Origin: Roseivirga sp. BDSF3-8 | GTDB lineage: Bacteria > Bacteroidota > Bacteroidia > Cytophagales > Cyclobacteriaceae | Reading direction: 5' to 3' | Assembly (NCBI RefSeq): GCF_041449215.1 | Contig: NZ_JBGNFV010000001.1 | Span: 3,241,001 to 3,305,000 of the forward strand | DNA length: 64,000 bases | Part shown: piece by piece, positions 9,687 to 18,285 of the stretch | Layout of the letters: each line of letters opens with the position of its first letter | Numbering within the stretch: the first letter of the stretch is position 1 | The notes under the pieces: generated by a model | Databases searched by the model: none | What the model was told of the DNA's origin: nothing | What the model saw: only the letters and a program-made list of their open reading frames with translations | Program-made: the position numbers and the translations under genes

Positions 9687-10328
9687 ATGATTCTAAAATA
9701 CACGCGGTTCCTTCTGCTTGTTTCTGTACTGTTAGTTTCAGGTTCAGCAGTATTTGCCCAGACTACCGAGCCGGGTAGGTTGCCATATGACCCTTACCGG
9801 CTTGAGAAAACCGAAGCCCTGACCAAAATGGATAAGGCTATCGCGCTGACTGATGCAGGTAAGTATACGGAAGCCAACGGGTATTTCCTGGAGGCTATGG
9901 ACCAGCTGGAAGTGTTACCTCCTGAGCTTTGCTATCACTTCGGGCGCAATAGTTACTACCTCAAAAAATATTCACAAAGCCTTAGCTGGCTATACAAGTA
10001 CCTGGAGCTGAAAGGTAGCCAGGGACGTTACTCTACAGAAGCAGGTAAGTTTATTGAAAAAGCCGAAAGTGGCCTTCGCCAGGAAAAGGAGGGATTGGTA
10101 AAAGTTTCGACTTTAACGGAGCCTTCTACAGAAGAATACTCCGTAGCTGCCCCGTGTGAAAAAGGGCAGCAGGTAAAGTGTCCTGTCTGTCATGGAGAGG
10201 GGGTGGTGATCACCCAAGGGGTGTTTGAAAATACCTACCGGACCTGCCCTTATGGAGATGATGGTGCTATGGCGTGTGAAACATTCATGCTGTTTCGCGA
10301 TGGCCGATTAACTCTTCCCGGAAACTAA
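9687..10328 (+). CDS. Secreted TPR-like protein with a C-terminal cysteine cluster
   Basis: A 213-residue exported protein of unknown function. The start at 9687 gives a good signal peptide (LLLVSVLLVSGSAVFAQ). A helical part resembling tetratricopeptide repeats follows (KMDKAIALTDAGKYTEANGY, then SLSWLYKYLELKG), typical of protein-protein contact. Near the end is CPVCHGEGVV, like one zinc-binding repeat of DnaJ, followed by TCPYGDDGAMAC. Together these four cysteines could bind one zinc ion. An upstream ATG at 9672 is also in frame. Confidence 0.7.
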   Translation: MILKYTRFLLLVSVLLVSGSAVFAQTTEPGRLPYDPYRLEKTEALTKMDKAIALTDAGKYTEANGYFLEAMDQLEVLPPELCYHFGRNSYYLKKYSQSLSWLYKYLELKGSQGRYSTEAGKFIEKAESGLRQEKEGLVKVSTLTEPSTEEYSVAAPCEKGQQVKCPVCHGEGVVITQGVFENTYRTCPYGDDGAMACETFMLFRDGRLTLPGN

Positions 10329-10371
10329 GAAAGCATAATCATCCCCTGCATTAACCCTGATTGTCCATTCA

Positions 10372-11478
10372 ATGGATGAATCCAAACCTGCCTCATACAA
10401 CAAAACGCAAAAAGCAGTAGCTGAAGGACCGTACGGCTCAACTTTATCAGGCAGCAGAGTCCTGCGACTCGCTCTGCTGATAATATGCTGCCTTATGCTG
10501 GGGCTTATTACGTTGTTATGGGCTTCTGTGGACATTCCTTTCGGTACTCTCATTAGCATACTAACGGGAGAAGACAGTGAGCATGCTTCCTGGAATATCA
10601 TCGTAAGGAATATCAGGCTTCCGAGGTTGCTAACGGCTTCTCTGGTAGGTCTGTGTCTGGGGCTGGCCGGCCTGCAGTTACAAACCCTTTTCAGAAACCC
10701 CCTGGCAAGTCCTTTTACCCTTGGTATTTCCAGCGGGGCCACGCTGGGGGTGGCTCTTACCATATGGATGGTGCCGGGAATGGCCTATTTTGGTGAAGCG
10801 GGAGTGGAGTGGGTCTCTAATCTAAGTACCATTTCCGGGGCTGCACTCGGAGCCTTTGGTATGCTGGGACTTATGCTTGCCATAGCCTACAGGGTAAAGG
10901 ATATGACTACTGTGCTCTTATTCGGGGTGATAGCCGGTGCTCTGATAGGGGCTCTCGTCACGGTGCTTGTCTATTTTGGTAACGAACGCGAAACGAGGGC
11001 TTTCGTTGAGTGGGGATTTGGCAGTTTTAATAAAGCAGGGTGGGCTGAGTTGCCCTTTTTTACTCTTGCCGCAGCAATAGGTCTGTTTCTTTGTATACTG
11101 GCCATAAAGCCCCTGAACGCCCTCTTGCTTGGTGAGCGTTATGCCCGTTCGCTGGGTGTATCACTTTCCCGTACCCGATTAATTATTATGGCTGGGGCGA
11201 GCATACTCGCCGGAGCTGTCATTGCCTATGCGGGGCCCATAGGGTTTATAGGTATTGCTGTGCCTCACCTATGCCGTGCGCTGTTTCACACTTCTGATCA
11301 TCGCTGGCTTGTGCCGGCTACGTGCTTTATGGGCATAGCCCTCGCACTGGCCTGCGGCTTGCTTGCTGAGTGGCCAGGTGCCAGCCAGTCCCTTCCGGTA
11401 AATGCGGCCACTGCTCTGGCGGGGGCTCCGGTAGCGGCTTGGGTGTTACTGAAGAGCAGGAAAGGAGGTTGGCTATGA
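10372..11478 (+). CDS. FecCD-type iron/cobalamin ABC transporter permease
   Basis: Inner-membrane permease of 368 residues with about ten hydrophobic helices, of the BtuC/FecCD family that imports siderophores, haem or cobalamin. Family signatures include RLPRLLTASLVGLCLGLAG (about residues 82-100), NPLASPFTLGISSGA, and near the end GPIGFIGIAVPHLCR, which contacts the ATPase. Its stop overlaps the ATPase start by ATGA, so the two are translationally coupled. No substrate-binding protein or TonB-dependent receptor gene lies nearby, so the substrate is not known. Confidence 0.92.
   Translation: MDESKPASYNKTQKAVAEGPYGSTLSGSRVLRLALLIICCLMLGLITLLWASVDIPFGTLISILTGEDSEHASWNIIVRNIRLPRLLTASLVGLCLGLAGLQLQTLFRNPLASPFTLGISSGATLGVALTIWMVPGMAYFGEAGVEWVSNLSTISGAALGAFGMLGLMLAIAYRVKDMTTVLLFGVIAGALIGALVTVLVYFGNERETRAFVEWGFGSFNKAGWAELPFFTLAAAIGLFLCILAIKPLNALLLGERYARSLGVSLSRTRLIIMAGASILAGAVIAYAGPIGFIGIAVPHLCRALFHTSDHRWLVPATCFMGIALALACGLLAEWPGASQSLPVNAATALAGAPVAAWVLLKSRKGGWL
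11461..11468 (+). promoter_or_regulatory. Strong Shine-Dalgarno site for the ABC ATPase
   Basis: AAAGGAGG lies 6 bases before ATG 11475, within the end of the permease gene. Bacteroidota seldom use such sites, so it helps to fix the start and suggests strong coupled translation. Confidence 0.6.
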
Positions 11479-12452
11479 GAGAAGTGGTACATGTAGAAAA
11501 TATTACGGTAGGCTACCCGCCTAAGGCGCCATTACTGGAGGCTGTAAACCTCAGCGTGACGGAGGGAAATATTGCCTGTATAGCAGGACGTAACGGCACC
11601 GGAAAAAGTACTCTCATGCGCACACTGGCTGGTATGCAAAAGCCTCTCGCGGGGCAGGTGACTGTTCAGGGAAAGCGCTTGAATGACATGAGTCCGCGTG
11701 AACTGGCACGCAAACTTGCTATAGTGACCACCGAGCGTATTGCCGCGGGTCACCTTCGCGTACATGAGCTGGTGGCACTAGGCCGTTACCCTTTTACGGG
11801 GCCCTTTGGCAGGCTTACATCTCATGATCGTGCAGTGGTGGAAAAGGTGATGCAAATCACTGGCTGTGATGACCTGGGAGGGCATTTTACCTATACGCTC
11901 AGTGATGGGCAGTGGCAACGGGTAATGATAGCGAGGGCTCTGGCCCAGGAGCCAGCCATTTTGCTGTTAGATGAGCCTACGAGTTTTCTTGACTGGCCAG
12001 GTAAGGCAGGTACTTTTACTATGCTTAGAAAACTGGCCATGGAAACGGGGCTGGCGGTAATCTATGCCAGCCATGATCTGGAAATGGCCCTGCCCGTGGC
12101 CGATAGGCTCTGGCTCCTGCACAATGGCCGGATAACTACGGGCCTGCCAGAAGATATGCTTCTTTCTGGTATATTGGAGCGGGCATTTGATTTACCCGAG
12201 GGCACGCTGGTCCATGGACACTATCCGGTGAATGATACGAAAGGACTGGAGGTGAGGGGGCCGGACCACCTGAAACGGCTTTTGGTCCAGGCACTCAGGC
12301 GGCAGGGGGAGAACCTGCCTGCCACCACAGGTATTATTGAAGCAGGCAAAAAAGATGGTCACCTGTCACTGGTGCTCGAAAGTAGCTGCTTTGGCAGAGA
12401 GACCTTTACATCAATTAACTCCCTGCTGAGTTTTTTGAAAAATTCAGGATGA
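11475..12452 (+). CDS. FecE/BtuD-type ABC transporter ATP-binding protein
   Basis: The 325-residue ATPase partner of the preceding permease. Visible motifs are Walker A GRNGTGKST, a signature LSDGQWQRV (Asp replaces the usual first Gly of LSGGQ), Walker B ILLLDEPTSFLDW and the H-loop ASHD. After the ATPase core (about 230 residues) comes an extra C-terminal part of some 90 residues with no recognised domain. The start at 11475 overlaps the permease stop and has a strong AAAGGAGG site 7-14 bases upstream, unusual in this phylum. The frame also opens upstream inside the permease gene, which is rejected. Confidence 0.9.
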   Translation: MREVVHVENITVGYPPKAPLLEAVNLSVTEGNIACIAGRNGTGKSTLMRTLAGMQKPLAGQVTVQGKRLNDMSPRELARKLAIVTTERIAAGHLRVHELVALGRYPFTGPFGRLTSHDRAVVEKVMQITGCDDLGGHFTYTLSDGQWQRVMIARALAQEPAILLLDEPTSFLDWPGKAGTFTMLRKLAMETGLAVIYASHDLEMALPVADRLWLLHNGRITTGLPEDMLLSGILERAFDLPEGTLVHGHYPVNDTKGLEVRGPDHLKRLLVQALRRQGENLPATTGIIEAGKKDGHLSLVLESSCFGRETFTSINSLLSFLKNSG

Positions 12453-12583
12453 TTGTGGTATTCCTGTGCATGTCGCGATCTATTCATTATTTTCACATTT
12501 ATCATAGTTACACTCGCTCTAAGAGCATCCGGCGGTAAGGGTTTGGCCGGAAAAAATGTAAATTGCGGATCGAAAGAAGGCGT

Positions 12584-14905
12584 ATGGAATATCTCGAACA
12601 TCTAAATGAACCTCAGAGAGAAGGCGTAGTCAATGTGGAAGGTCCCTGCATGATTATAGCAGGTGCCGGTTCGGGTAAGACAAGGGTGCTTACCTACCGC
12701 ATAGCGCACCTCATGAAAGCTCATGATGTTGATCCTTTTTCCATATTGTCGCTCACCTTTACTAATAAGGCTGCTAACGAGATGAAGCAGCGGATAGAAA
12801 GGGTGGTGGGCAGTGACGCGCGTAACCTCTGGATGGGGACCTTTCACTCCGTATTTGCCCGTATCCTCAGGCATGATGCTCACCGGATAGGCTATCCTAA
12901 TAACTTCACTATTTACGATACCGACGACAGCAAGTCACTTATCAAGGCTATAGTAAAAGAAATGGGGCTTGATGATAAGCTGTATAAGCCAAACGCTGTG
13001 CTGTCCCGTATTTCGGGGGCTAAGAATAACCTGGTAAGCTGGGAGGAGTATGTCCGTAACCCGCTTTACCGGGCAGATGACGAGGCGGCTATGAGACCTG
13101 AAATAGGCAGAATATATAAAACCTACCAGGAACGCTGCTTTACGTCGGGTGCCATGGACTTTGATGACCTGCTGTTTAACATGCACGTACTTCTGCGTGA
13201 TCATGATGACGTGAGGCACCGCTATCAGCACCGCTTCAAATATATTCTGGTGGATGAGTTTCAGGATACTAACCTTACTCAGTACATGATCACCCGTACC
13301 CTCAGCAAGGTGCATCAGAACATCTGTGTGGTGGGGGACGATGCCCAGAGTATCTATGCATTCCGCGGGGCTAATATTCAGAATATCCTGAATTTTGAGA
13401 AAGATCATCCTGATCTAAAAGTGATCAAACTGGAGCAGAACTACCGTTCTACCCAGAATATCGTAAACGCAGCCAACTCGGTCATTGCCAAAAACAGCGC
13501 CCAGCTTCCTAAGAATGTATGGACGGCTAATACAGATGGTGAACTGGTGGAGGTGGTTAAGACTACCAGTGACAATGAGGAGGGAAAGATTGTGGCAAGC
13601 CAGATTTTTGAAGAAAAGAATAATCTGCAGCTCAGCTACGATGACTTTGCCGTACTGTACCGTACTAATAGCCAGTCCCGTGCGATAGAGGAGGCCTTGC
13701 GACGCAGCAATATACCTTACGTGATCATCGGAGGAGTATCTTTTTACCAGCGCCGTGAGATAAAAGATCTTTTGGCTTACTTACGCTTTGTGGTAAACCC
13801 GCTGGATGAGCAGGCCTTCCGCAGGATCGTGAATCTGCCAAAGAGGGGGGTAGGCGCGACGTCGGTTGATAAGATCGTAAATGCGACCTTTGAGAATAAC
13901 CGGCCCCTGTGGGATGTGATCACCAATGTGCATGCTTACATGTCTGGTCGTGCAGCCAATGCTGTTGCCTCATTTGCCGAAATGATAGACAATTTCCGCA
14001 GTATGACGGAGCGCAAAGATGCCTTTGAGATGGCCAGTCATGTAGCCAAGGTATCGGGTCTGCTGCGTGAGCTTTACGAAGACAAGACGGTGGAGGGGCT
14101 TAACCGATACGAGAACGTACAGGAACTCCTCAATGCCATTAAGGAATATGTGGATAATCCTGAAAATGAAGACAAGAGTCTGGGAGCATTCCTGCAGGAG
14201 GTAGCGCTGCTGACAGACGCCGATAATAAGAAGAAAAAGGACGATGGCCTGCCGAAGGTTACCCTTATGACCATTCACATGGCTAAAGGCCTTGAGTTCA
14301 AAAACGTGTTTGTAGTAGGACTGGAAGAAGACCTCTTTCCAAGCCAGATGATGCTCGAAAGCCGTGCTGACCTGGAAGAGGAGAGGAGGCTTTTTTATGT
14401 AGCTATTACGCGTGCTATGAATAAGCTGTTTCTTACCTACGCCCTCTCTCGCTACCGGTTTGGCCGGCTGAAAAATTGTGAGCCGAGCAGGTTTCTGGAA
14501 GAAATAGACCCTTCGTTTGTGCGAATTAACCGCCGTAGCGGTACGGTAAGTCCTGCCGGTATGCTGCGCCGGGGAGGGACGCTGCCGGGTGGGGCCACCG
14601 CTGGCAAAAGCTTTGAAGGTAGCGGATATGCCCGCAACCTGGTCAGGGGGGCTCAACGTGACCACCAGAATAACCGCAGTGCAAAACAGACGAATAACGC
14701 CCGCTATAAGCCAAGTGCTGACTTTACCCCGAGCGATACCTCTAACCTGAAAGAAGGCCAGCGTGTGGAACATGCCAAGTTCGGTATGGGTACTGTGGTC
14801 AAAATGGACACGGCCGGAGCCAACAGAAAGGCCAGTGTGCTGTTTGAAGAAGCGGGAGAAAAAACACTGCTACTTAGTTTTGCCCGTCTCAGAATAGTAG
14901 ATTAG
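12584..14905 (+). CDS. UvrD/PcrA-type superfamily 1 DNA helicase
   Basis: A 773-residue 3'-5' helicase for DNA repair and replication restart. It shows the Q-motif region LNEPQREGV, Walker A AGAGSGKTRVLTYRI, motif Ic GTFHSVFARI, motif II VDEFQDTN, motif III VGDDAQSIYAFRGA, motif IV QNYRS, motif V TIHMAKGLEF and motif VI YVAITRA. The C-terminal end RVEHAKFGMGTVV is the Tudor-like domain that in PcrA binds RNA polymerase. ATG 12584 puts the Q motif at the usual distance. It stands alone and a weak hairpin follows. Confidence 0.95.
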   Translation: MEYLEHLNEPQREGVVNVEGPCMIIAGAGSGKTRVLTYRIAHLMKAHDVDPFSILSLTFTNKAANEMKQRIERVVGSDARNLWMGTFHSVFARILRHDAHRIGYPNNFTIYDTDDSKSLIKAIVKEMGLDDKLYKPNAVLSRISGAKNNLVSWEEYVRNPLYRADDEAAMRPEIGRIYKTYQERCFTSGAMDFDDLLFNMHVLLRDHDDVRHRYQHRFKYILVDEFQDTNLTQYMITRTLSKVHQNICVVGDDAQSIYAFRGANIQNILNFEKDHPDLKVIKLEQNYRSTQNIVNAANSVIAKNSAQLPKNVWTANTDGELVEVVKTTSDNEEGKIVASQIFEEKNNLQLSYDDFAVLYRTNSQSRAIEEALRRSNIPYVIIGGVSFYQRREIKDLLAYLRFVVNPLDEQAFRRIVNLPKRGVGATSVDKIVNATFENNRPLWDVITNVHAYMSGRAANAVASFAEMIDNFRSMTERKDAFEMASHVAKVSGLLRELYEDKTVEGLNRYENVQELLNAIKEYVDNPENEDKSLGAFLQEVALLTDADNKKKKDDGLPKVTLMTIHMAKGLEFKNVFVVGLEEDLFPSQMMLESRADLEEERRLFYVAITRAMNKLFLTYALSRYRFGRLKNCEPSRFLEEIDPSFVRINRRSGTVSPAGMLRRGGTLPGGATAGKSFEGSGYARNLVRGAQRDHQNNRSAKQTNNARYKPSADFTPSDTSNLKEGQRVEHAKFGMGTVVKMDTAGANRKASVLFEEAGEKTLLLSFARLRIVD

Positions 14906-14908
14906 GGA

Positions 14909-14948
14909 TAAATAGGAGTACTAATTGCCCGCATCTCCCCTATTTTTA
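14909..14948 (+). terminator. Possible terminator after the helicase gene
   Basis: AAATAGGAG (14910-14918) pairs with CTCCCCTATTT (14935-14945) with one bulge, followed by TT. The stem is AT-rich and of moderate strength. Confidence 0.5.
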
Positions 14949-15006
14949 GGAGGGCCAAACATTATTTTTATATTTTTGCTTACTACCATAACCGGATGAT
15001 ATCCTA

Positions 15007-15630
15007 ATGTTCGAATATAATACCCAACAATCTAACCTCATACTTAAAGAGTACGGACGCAATGTGCAAAGGCTCGTTAAGTACATCAAAACGCTGGAGG
15101 ATCGCGAAAAGCGCACCCGCTATGCGTATACCATTATTGAGCTGATGAAGCAGATAAACCCTGCTATGCAAAACTCTCCGGAGTATGCGCAAAAGCTGTG
15201 GGATGACCTGTACATCATGTCGGGCTTTGATCTGGAAGTAGACAGCCCCTACCCCATGCCGGAAGAGGAGGTGCTGGGCCGCAGGCCTCAGCGTGTGGAT
15301 TACAACCTCTACAATATCAAATACAAGCACTATGGTAAAAACATCGAATTACTTATCGAGGAAGCCATAAAGCTAGAGGACCCCCAGGAAAAAGAGCAGG
15401 CTATAATCCAGATAGGAAAGCTTATGAAGACATTTTACTCAGCTTACAACAGCGAGGTAAGTGACGATAAGCAAATCCTGATCGACCTCCGTAAGTTGTC
15501 CGGAGGTAAGCTTGACCTGAATGAGGAATTATTGAATAAGGGCAACCTTTTTGATTCACAAAGAAACAGAAGTCACCATAAGAACTACCAGCGTAAGTCC
15601 GGAGGAAAACAGCGAAGAAGACATAATTAA
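15007..15630 (+). CDS. DUF4290 domain-containing protein
   Basis: A 207-residue cytoplasmic protein, mostly helical, with the DUF4290 start (FEYNTQQSNLILKEYGRN) and internal TRYAYTIIELMKQINP. The family is found mainly in Bacteroidota and often precedes murA; its role is unknown. The stop overlaps the murA start by one base (TAATG), indicating translational coupling. The C-terminal tail is basic (QRKSGGKQRRRHN), which might bind nucleic acid or membrane. TATTTTTG at 14971-14978 resembles a -7 promoter box, though no TTG is seen at the right distance. Confidence 0.9.
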   Translation: MFEYNTQQSNLILKEYGRNVQRLVKYIKTLEDREKRTRYAYTIIELMKQINPAMQNSPEYAQKLWDDLYIMSGFDLEVDSPYPMPEEEVLGRRPQRVDYNLYNIKYKHYGKNIELLIEEAIKLEDPQEKEQAIIQIGKLMKTFYSAYNSEVSDDKQILIDLRKLSGGKLDLNEELLNKGNLFDSQRNRSHHKNYQRKSGGKQRRRHN

Positions 15631-16937
15631 TGGCAACATTCACAGTACACGGCGGCAGCCGCTTACAAGGCGAGATTGTACCACAGGGAGCGAAAAACGA
15701 GGCACTACAAATACTCTGTGCCGTGCTTATCACTCCCGAACCCGTAACCATTCATAAAATCCCTGACATCCGCGATGTCAATAAGCTCATAGAACTTTTG
15801 GGAGATATGGGTGTGCAGGTGGAAAAGGTGGGTGAAGAGTCCTACCGGTTCACTGCTGCTAACGTGGATGTTACCTACCTGGAGTCACCTGAGTTTAAGC
15901 AAAAAGCTGCTTCACTACGTGGGTCCATCATGATACTGGGCCCGCTACTGGCGCGCTTTGGCAAAGGAAAAATACCCAAGCCAGGAGGAGATAAAATTGG
16001 TCGCCGCCGCCTGGATACTCATTTTCTGGGGTTTCAGAAACTGGGGGCACGTTTTGATTATGACTCTTCTGACAGTTTCTATACCATAGATGCTTCCGAC
16101 CTTCGCGGCACTTACATGCTGCTGGACGAGGCCTCGGTAACCGGTACGGCAAACGTACTGCTGTCTGCCGTGATGGCAAAGGGAAAAACCACTATCTATA
16201 ATGCTGCCTGTGAGCCCTATATTCAGCAGCTCTGTAAGATGCTCAACAGGATGGGAGCTAAGATCAGTGGCATAGGCAGTAACTTGCTTACTATTGAAGG
16301 TGTGGAATACCTCGGCGGTACGGAGCATACTATGCTTCCCGATATGATCGAGATCGGTTCATTCATTGGTATGGCTGCCATGACCCAGTCCGAGATCACT
16401 ATCAAAGACGCACGGGTGGATCAGTTGGGTATGATACCTGACATCTTCAGGAGATTAGGTATTAAGCTGGAGATCCGAGGAGACGATATCTTCGTGCCTG
16501 CACAGGAGTCTTATGAGATAGAGACCTTCATAGATGGTTCCATCATGACGATTGCGGATGCTCCCTGGCCTGGTTTCACGCCAGATTTGCTTAGCATAGT
16601 CCTCGTAGTAGCCACTCAGGCCAAAGGTACTGTACTCATCCACCAGAAAATGTTCGAAAGCCGGCTTTTCTTCGTGGATAAACTTATTGACATGGGCGCG
16701 CAGATCATACTTTGTGACCCTCACAGGGCTACTGTTATCGGCCTGGATCGCAAGCAGCCTCTGCGAGGCATTTCCATGACCTCACCCGACATTCGTGCCG
16801 GTGTATCCCTACTGATAGCGGCTATGTCAGCCAGTGGCACGAGCACCATTTATAATGTGGAGCAGATAGACCGCGGGTACCAGCATATCGATAAACGACT
16901 CAGGGCACTGGGTGCCAGGATCGAAAGAGAAGAATAG
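15630..16937 (+). CDS. murA: UDP-N-acetylglucosamine 1-carboxyvinyltransferase
   Basis: First committed step of peptidoglycan synthesis: transfers enolpyruvate from PEP to UDP-GlcNAc in the cytoplasm. The 435-residue protein has the family N-terminus (GGSRLQGEIVPQGAKNEAL), the catalytic-loop region LLARFGKGKIPKPGG and late TSPDIRAGVSLLIAAM. The residue normally Cys in the loop (Cys115 in E. coli) is Asp here (Asp121, in PGGDKIG). In other bacteria a Cys-to-Asp MurA is active but not alkylated by fosfomycin, so intrinsic resistance at target level is expected. It is coupled to the DUF4290 gene by a one-base overlap. Confidence 0.97.
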   Translation: MATFTVHGGSRLQGEIVPQGAKNEALQILCAVLITPEPVTIHKIPDIRDVNKLIELLGDMGVQVEKVGEESYRFTAANVDVTYLESPEFKQKAASLRGSIMILGPLLARFGKGKIPKPGGDKIGRRRLDTHFLGFQKLGARFDYDSSDSFYTIDASDLRGTYMLLDEASVTGTANVLLSAVMAKGKTTIYNAACEPYIQQLCKMLNRMGAKISGIGSNLLTIEGVEYLGGTEHTMLPDMIEIGSFIGMAAMTQSEITIKDARVDQLGMIPDIFRRLGIKLEIRGDDIFVPAQESYEIETFIDGSIMTIADAPWPGFTPDLLSIVLVVATQAKGTVLIHQKMFESRLFFVDKLIDMGAQIILCDPHRATVIGLDRKQPLRGISMTSPDIRAGVSLLIAAMSASGTSTIYNVEQIDRGYQHIDKRLRALGARIEREE

Positions 16938-16947
16938 GATTTGCCCT

Positions 16948-17463
16948 GTGAGGCTGGAACTGGATAAATGTACCGTCAGGCCCTGGACATTAGCCGATGT
17001 CCGGGATCTGGTAAGGTATGCGAATGACAAGGCTGTTTGGGCTAATCTGCGGAATCATTTTCCCCATCCTTACACTGAAGGCGATGCCCGTCAGTATATC
17101 AACTTCAGCAATTCACAAAAACCACTTTGCAACTATGCCATTGAGGTAAATGGCCGTGCGGCAGGCAGTGTGGGCTTCCTCCTGAAAAAGGACGTATATG
17201 CTAATAGTATCGAACTGGGCTATTGGCTGGCAAAAGAGTTTTGGGGACAAGGCATCACTACCTGTGCTGTGAGGGCGATGGTAAGTTACATCTGGAAAGA
17301 GTTTGACCCTATCAGGGTATATGCCTGTTGTTTTGACTGGAATAAGGCTTCAGGTAAAGTATTAACCAAATGTGGCTTTCATCTGGAAGCCAGGTTGGAA
17401 AGACACGTGGTCAAGGATGGCAGGTTAGGGGATGAGCTGATTTATGCCATGATCAAAAAATAA
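16948..17463 (+). CDS. GNAT N-acetyltransferase (RimJ/RimL-like)
   Basis: A 171-residue acetyltransferase. The pattern (KCTVRPWTLADVRDLVRYAN, ELGYWLAKEFWGQGITTCAVRAMVSY, ASGKVLTKCGF) is that of the GNAT branch that includes ribosomal-protein N-acetylases RimJ/RimL, but many relatives act on small molecules. The acetyl-CoA loop corresponds to FWGQGIT. GTG 16948, ten bases after the murA stop, is preferred. An in-frame GTG at 16912 would overlap murA. Probably cotranscribed with murA. Confidence 0.85.
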   Translation: MRLELDKCTVRPWTLADVRDLVRYANDKAVWANLRNHFPHPYTEGDARQYINFSNSQKPLCNYAIEVNGRAAGSVGFLLKKDVYANSIELGYWLAKEFWGQGITTCAVRAMVSYIWKEFDPIRVYACCFDWNKASGKVLTKCGFHLEARLERHVVKDGRLGDELIYAMIKK

Positions 17464-17491
17464 GGGAACACCCCGTTTGAGATGCTCCCTT
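17461..17491. terminator. Bidirectional hairpin between convergent genes
   Basis: TAAGGGA at the left and TCCCTTA at the right form a stem that extends with mismatches (GGGAACAC against GATGCTCCC). It lies between the convergent GNAT and DUF4136 genes. Confidence 0.55.
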
Positions 17492-17525
17492 ACACCTGAT
17501 GTTTAATCAGTGAAATATTAGATGA

Positions 17526-18146
17526 TTAGTAATCATTTGACTTGAAAGGTCTTCCGTTCTCACCGGCTACAGTGGGACCGAGATTACGGAAGGCAAGAAA
17601 TCTTTCGGTAAGTTGGGCTACACCCATACGAATTTGTGATCTCTGTTCGCTAAGACTGCCATTGTCATCGACTACACCTAAGGCATATCCTTCCCACACT
17701 ACTTCACCGGTATTAGCATCTACTACATTCATTACTATAGTACCCTCATTAAGAGTAGCTTTATCAGCATAGCTATCGCTCATCCATAAAAATACGGCAT
17801 CTTCGGTAGCCATGTAAGCTTGTGTTTCATACTCGCTATCAAACATATGATAGTTAATAATGACATCAGCATTCTGGCCGTTTGCATTAGCCATACCACT
17901 GGCGTCCATTTCATGCTCCAGGGCATCTTCTATCATAGCACTAGGTATACCGTTCATAGCTAACCAGCTGTCCTGGTTCATATTTCCCATGTCGGTAATA
18001 AAGCTATAGGTGTCATAGTCTTCAAAGTCTCCATTCTCCAGGTACCTTACTTCAACGTCAAGGTCTGCAGGATTCATAGTCTTATCTTGTGCCATGGCCG
18101 GAATAGCCATTACCATTACTAAAAAGGTTAAAAAATTTCGTTTCAT
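17526..18146 (-). CDS. DUF4136 domain-containing exported protein
   Basis: A 206-residue exported protein. A signal peptide (MKRNFLTFLVMVMAIPAMAQ) is followed by a DUF4136 pattern: DVEVRYLENGDFEDYDTYSF early, IEDALEHEMDASGMA, and ADVIINYHMF in the middle. Many DUF4136 proteins are lipoproteins, but this one has no lipobox Cys and looks periplasmic or secreted. Function is unknown. An ATG two codons upstream (18152) is equally possible. Confidence 0.82.
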   Translation of the reverse strand: MKRNFLTFLVMVMAIPAMAQDKTMNPADLDVEVRYLENGDFEDYDTYSFITDMGNMNQDSWLAMNGIPSAMIEDALEHEMDASGMANANGQNADVIINYHMFDSEYETQAYMATEDAVFLWMSDSYADKATLNEGTIVMNVVDANTGEVVWEGYALGVVDDNGSLSEQRSQIRMGVAQLTERFLAFRNLGPTVAGENGRPFKSNDY

Positions 18147-18285
18147 AATCACGACTTTAAATTAGACATTCGCTATATGTACTTTCAACAGCCTAGCTTA
18201 TGATTTGTTTAAGATGTGTTGATTCTATTAGCTTGGTTTTAAGTCTTTTGAAGTTCAAAAAACGGGTCTTTTCCGCTATATAGCC

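Noticed and set aside
13970-14773. Long minus-strand frame (267 codons) inside the helicase gene
   Set aside because: Shadow of a clear PcrA-type gene; low-complexity, no domain.
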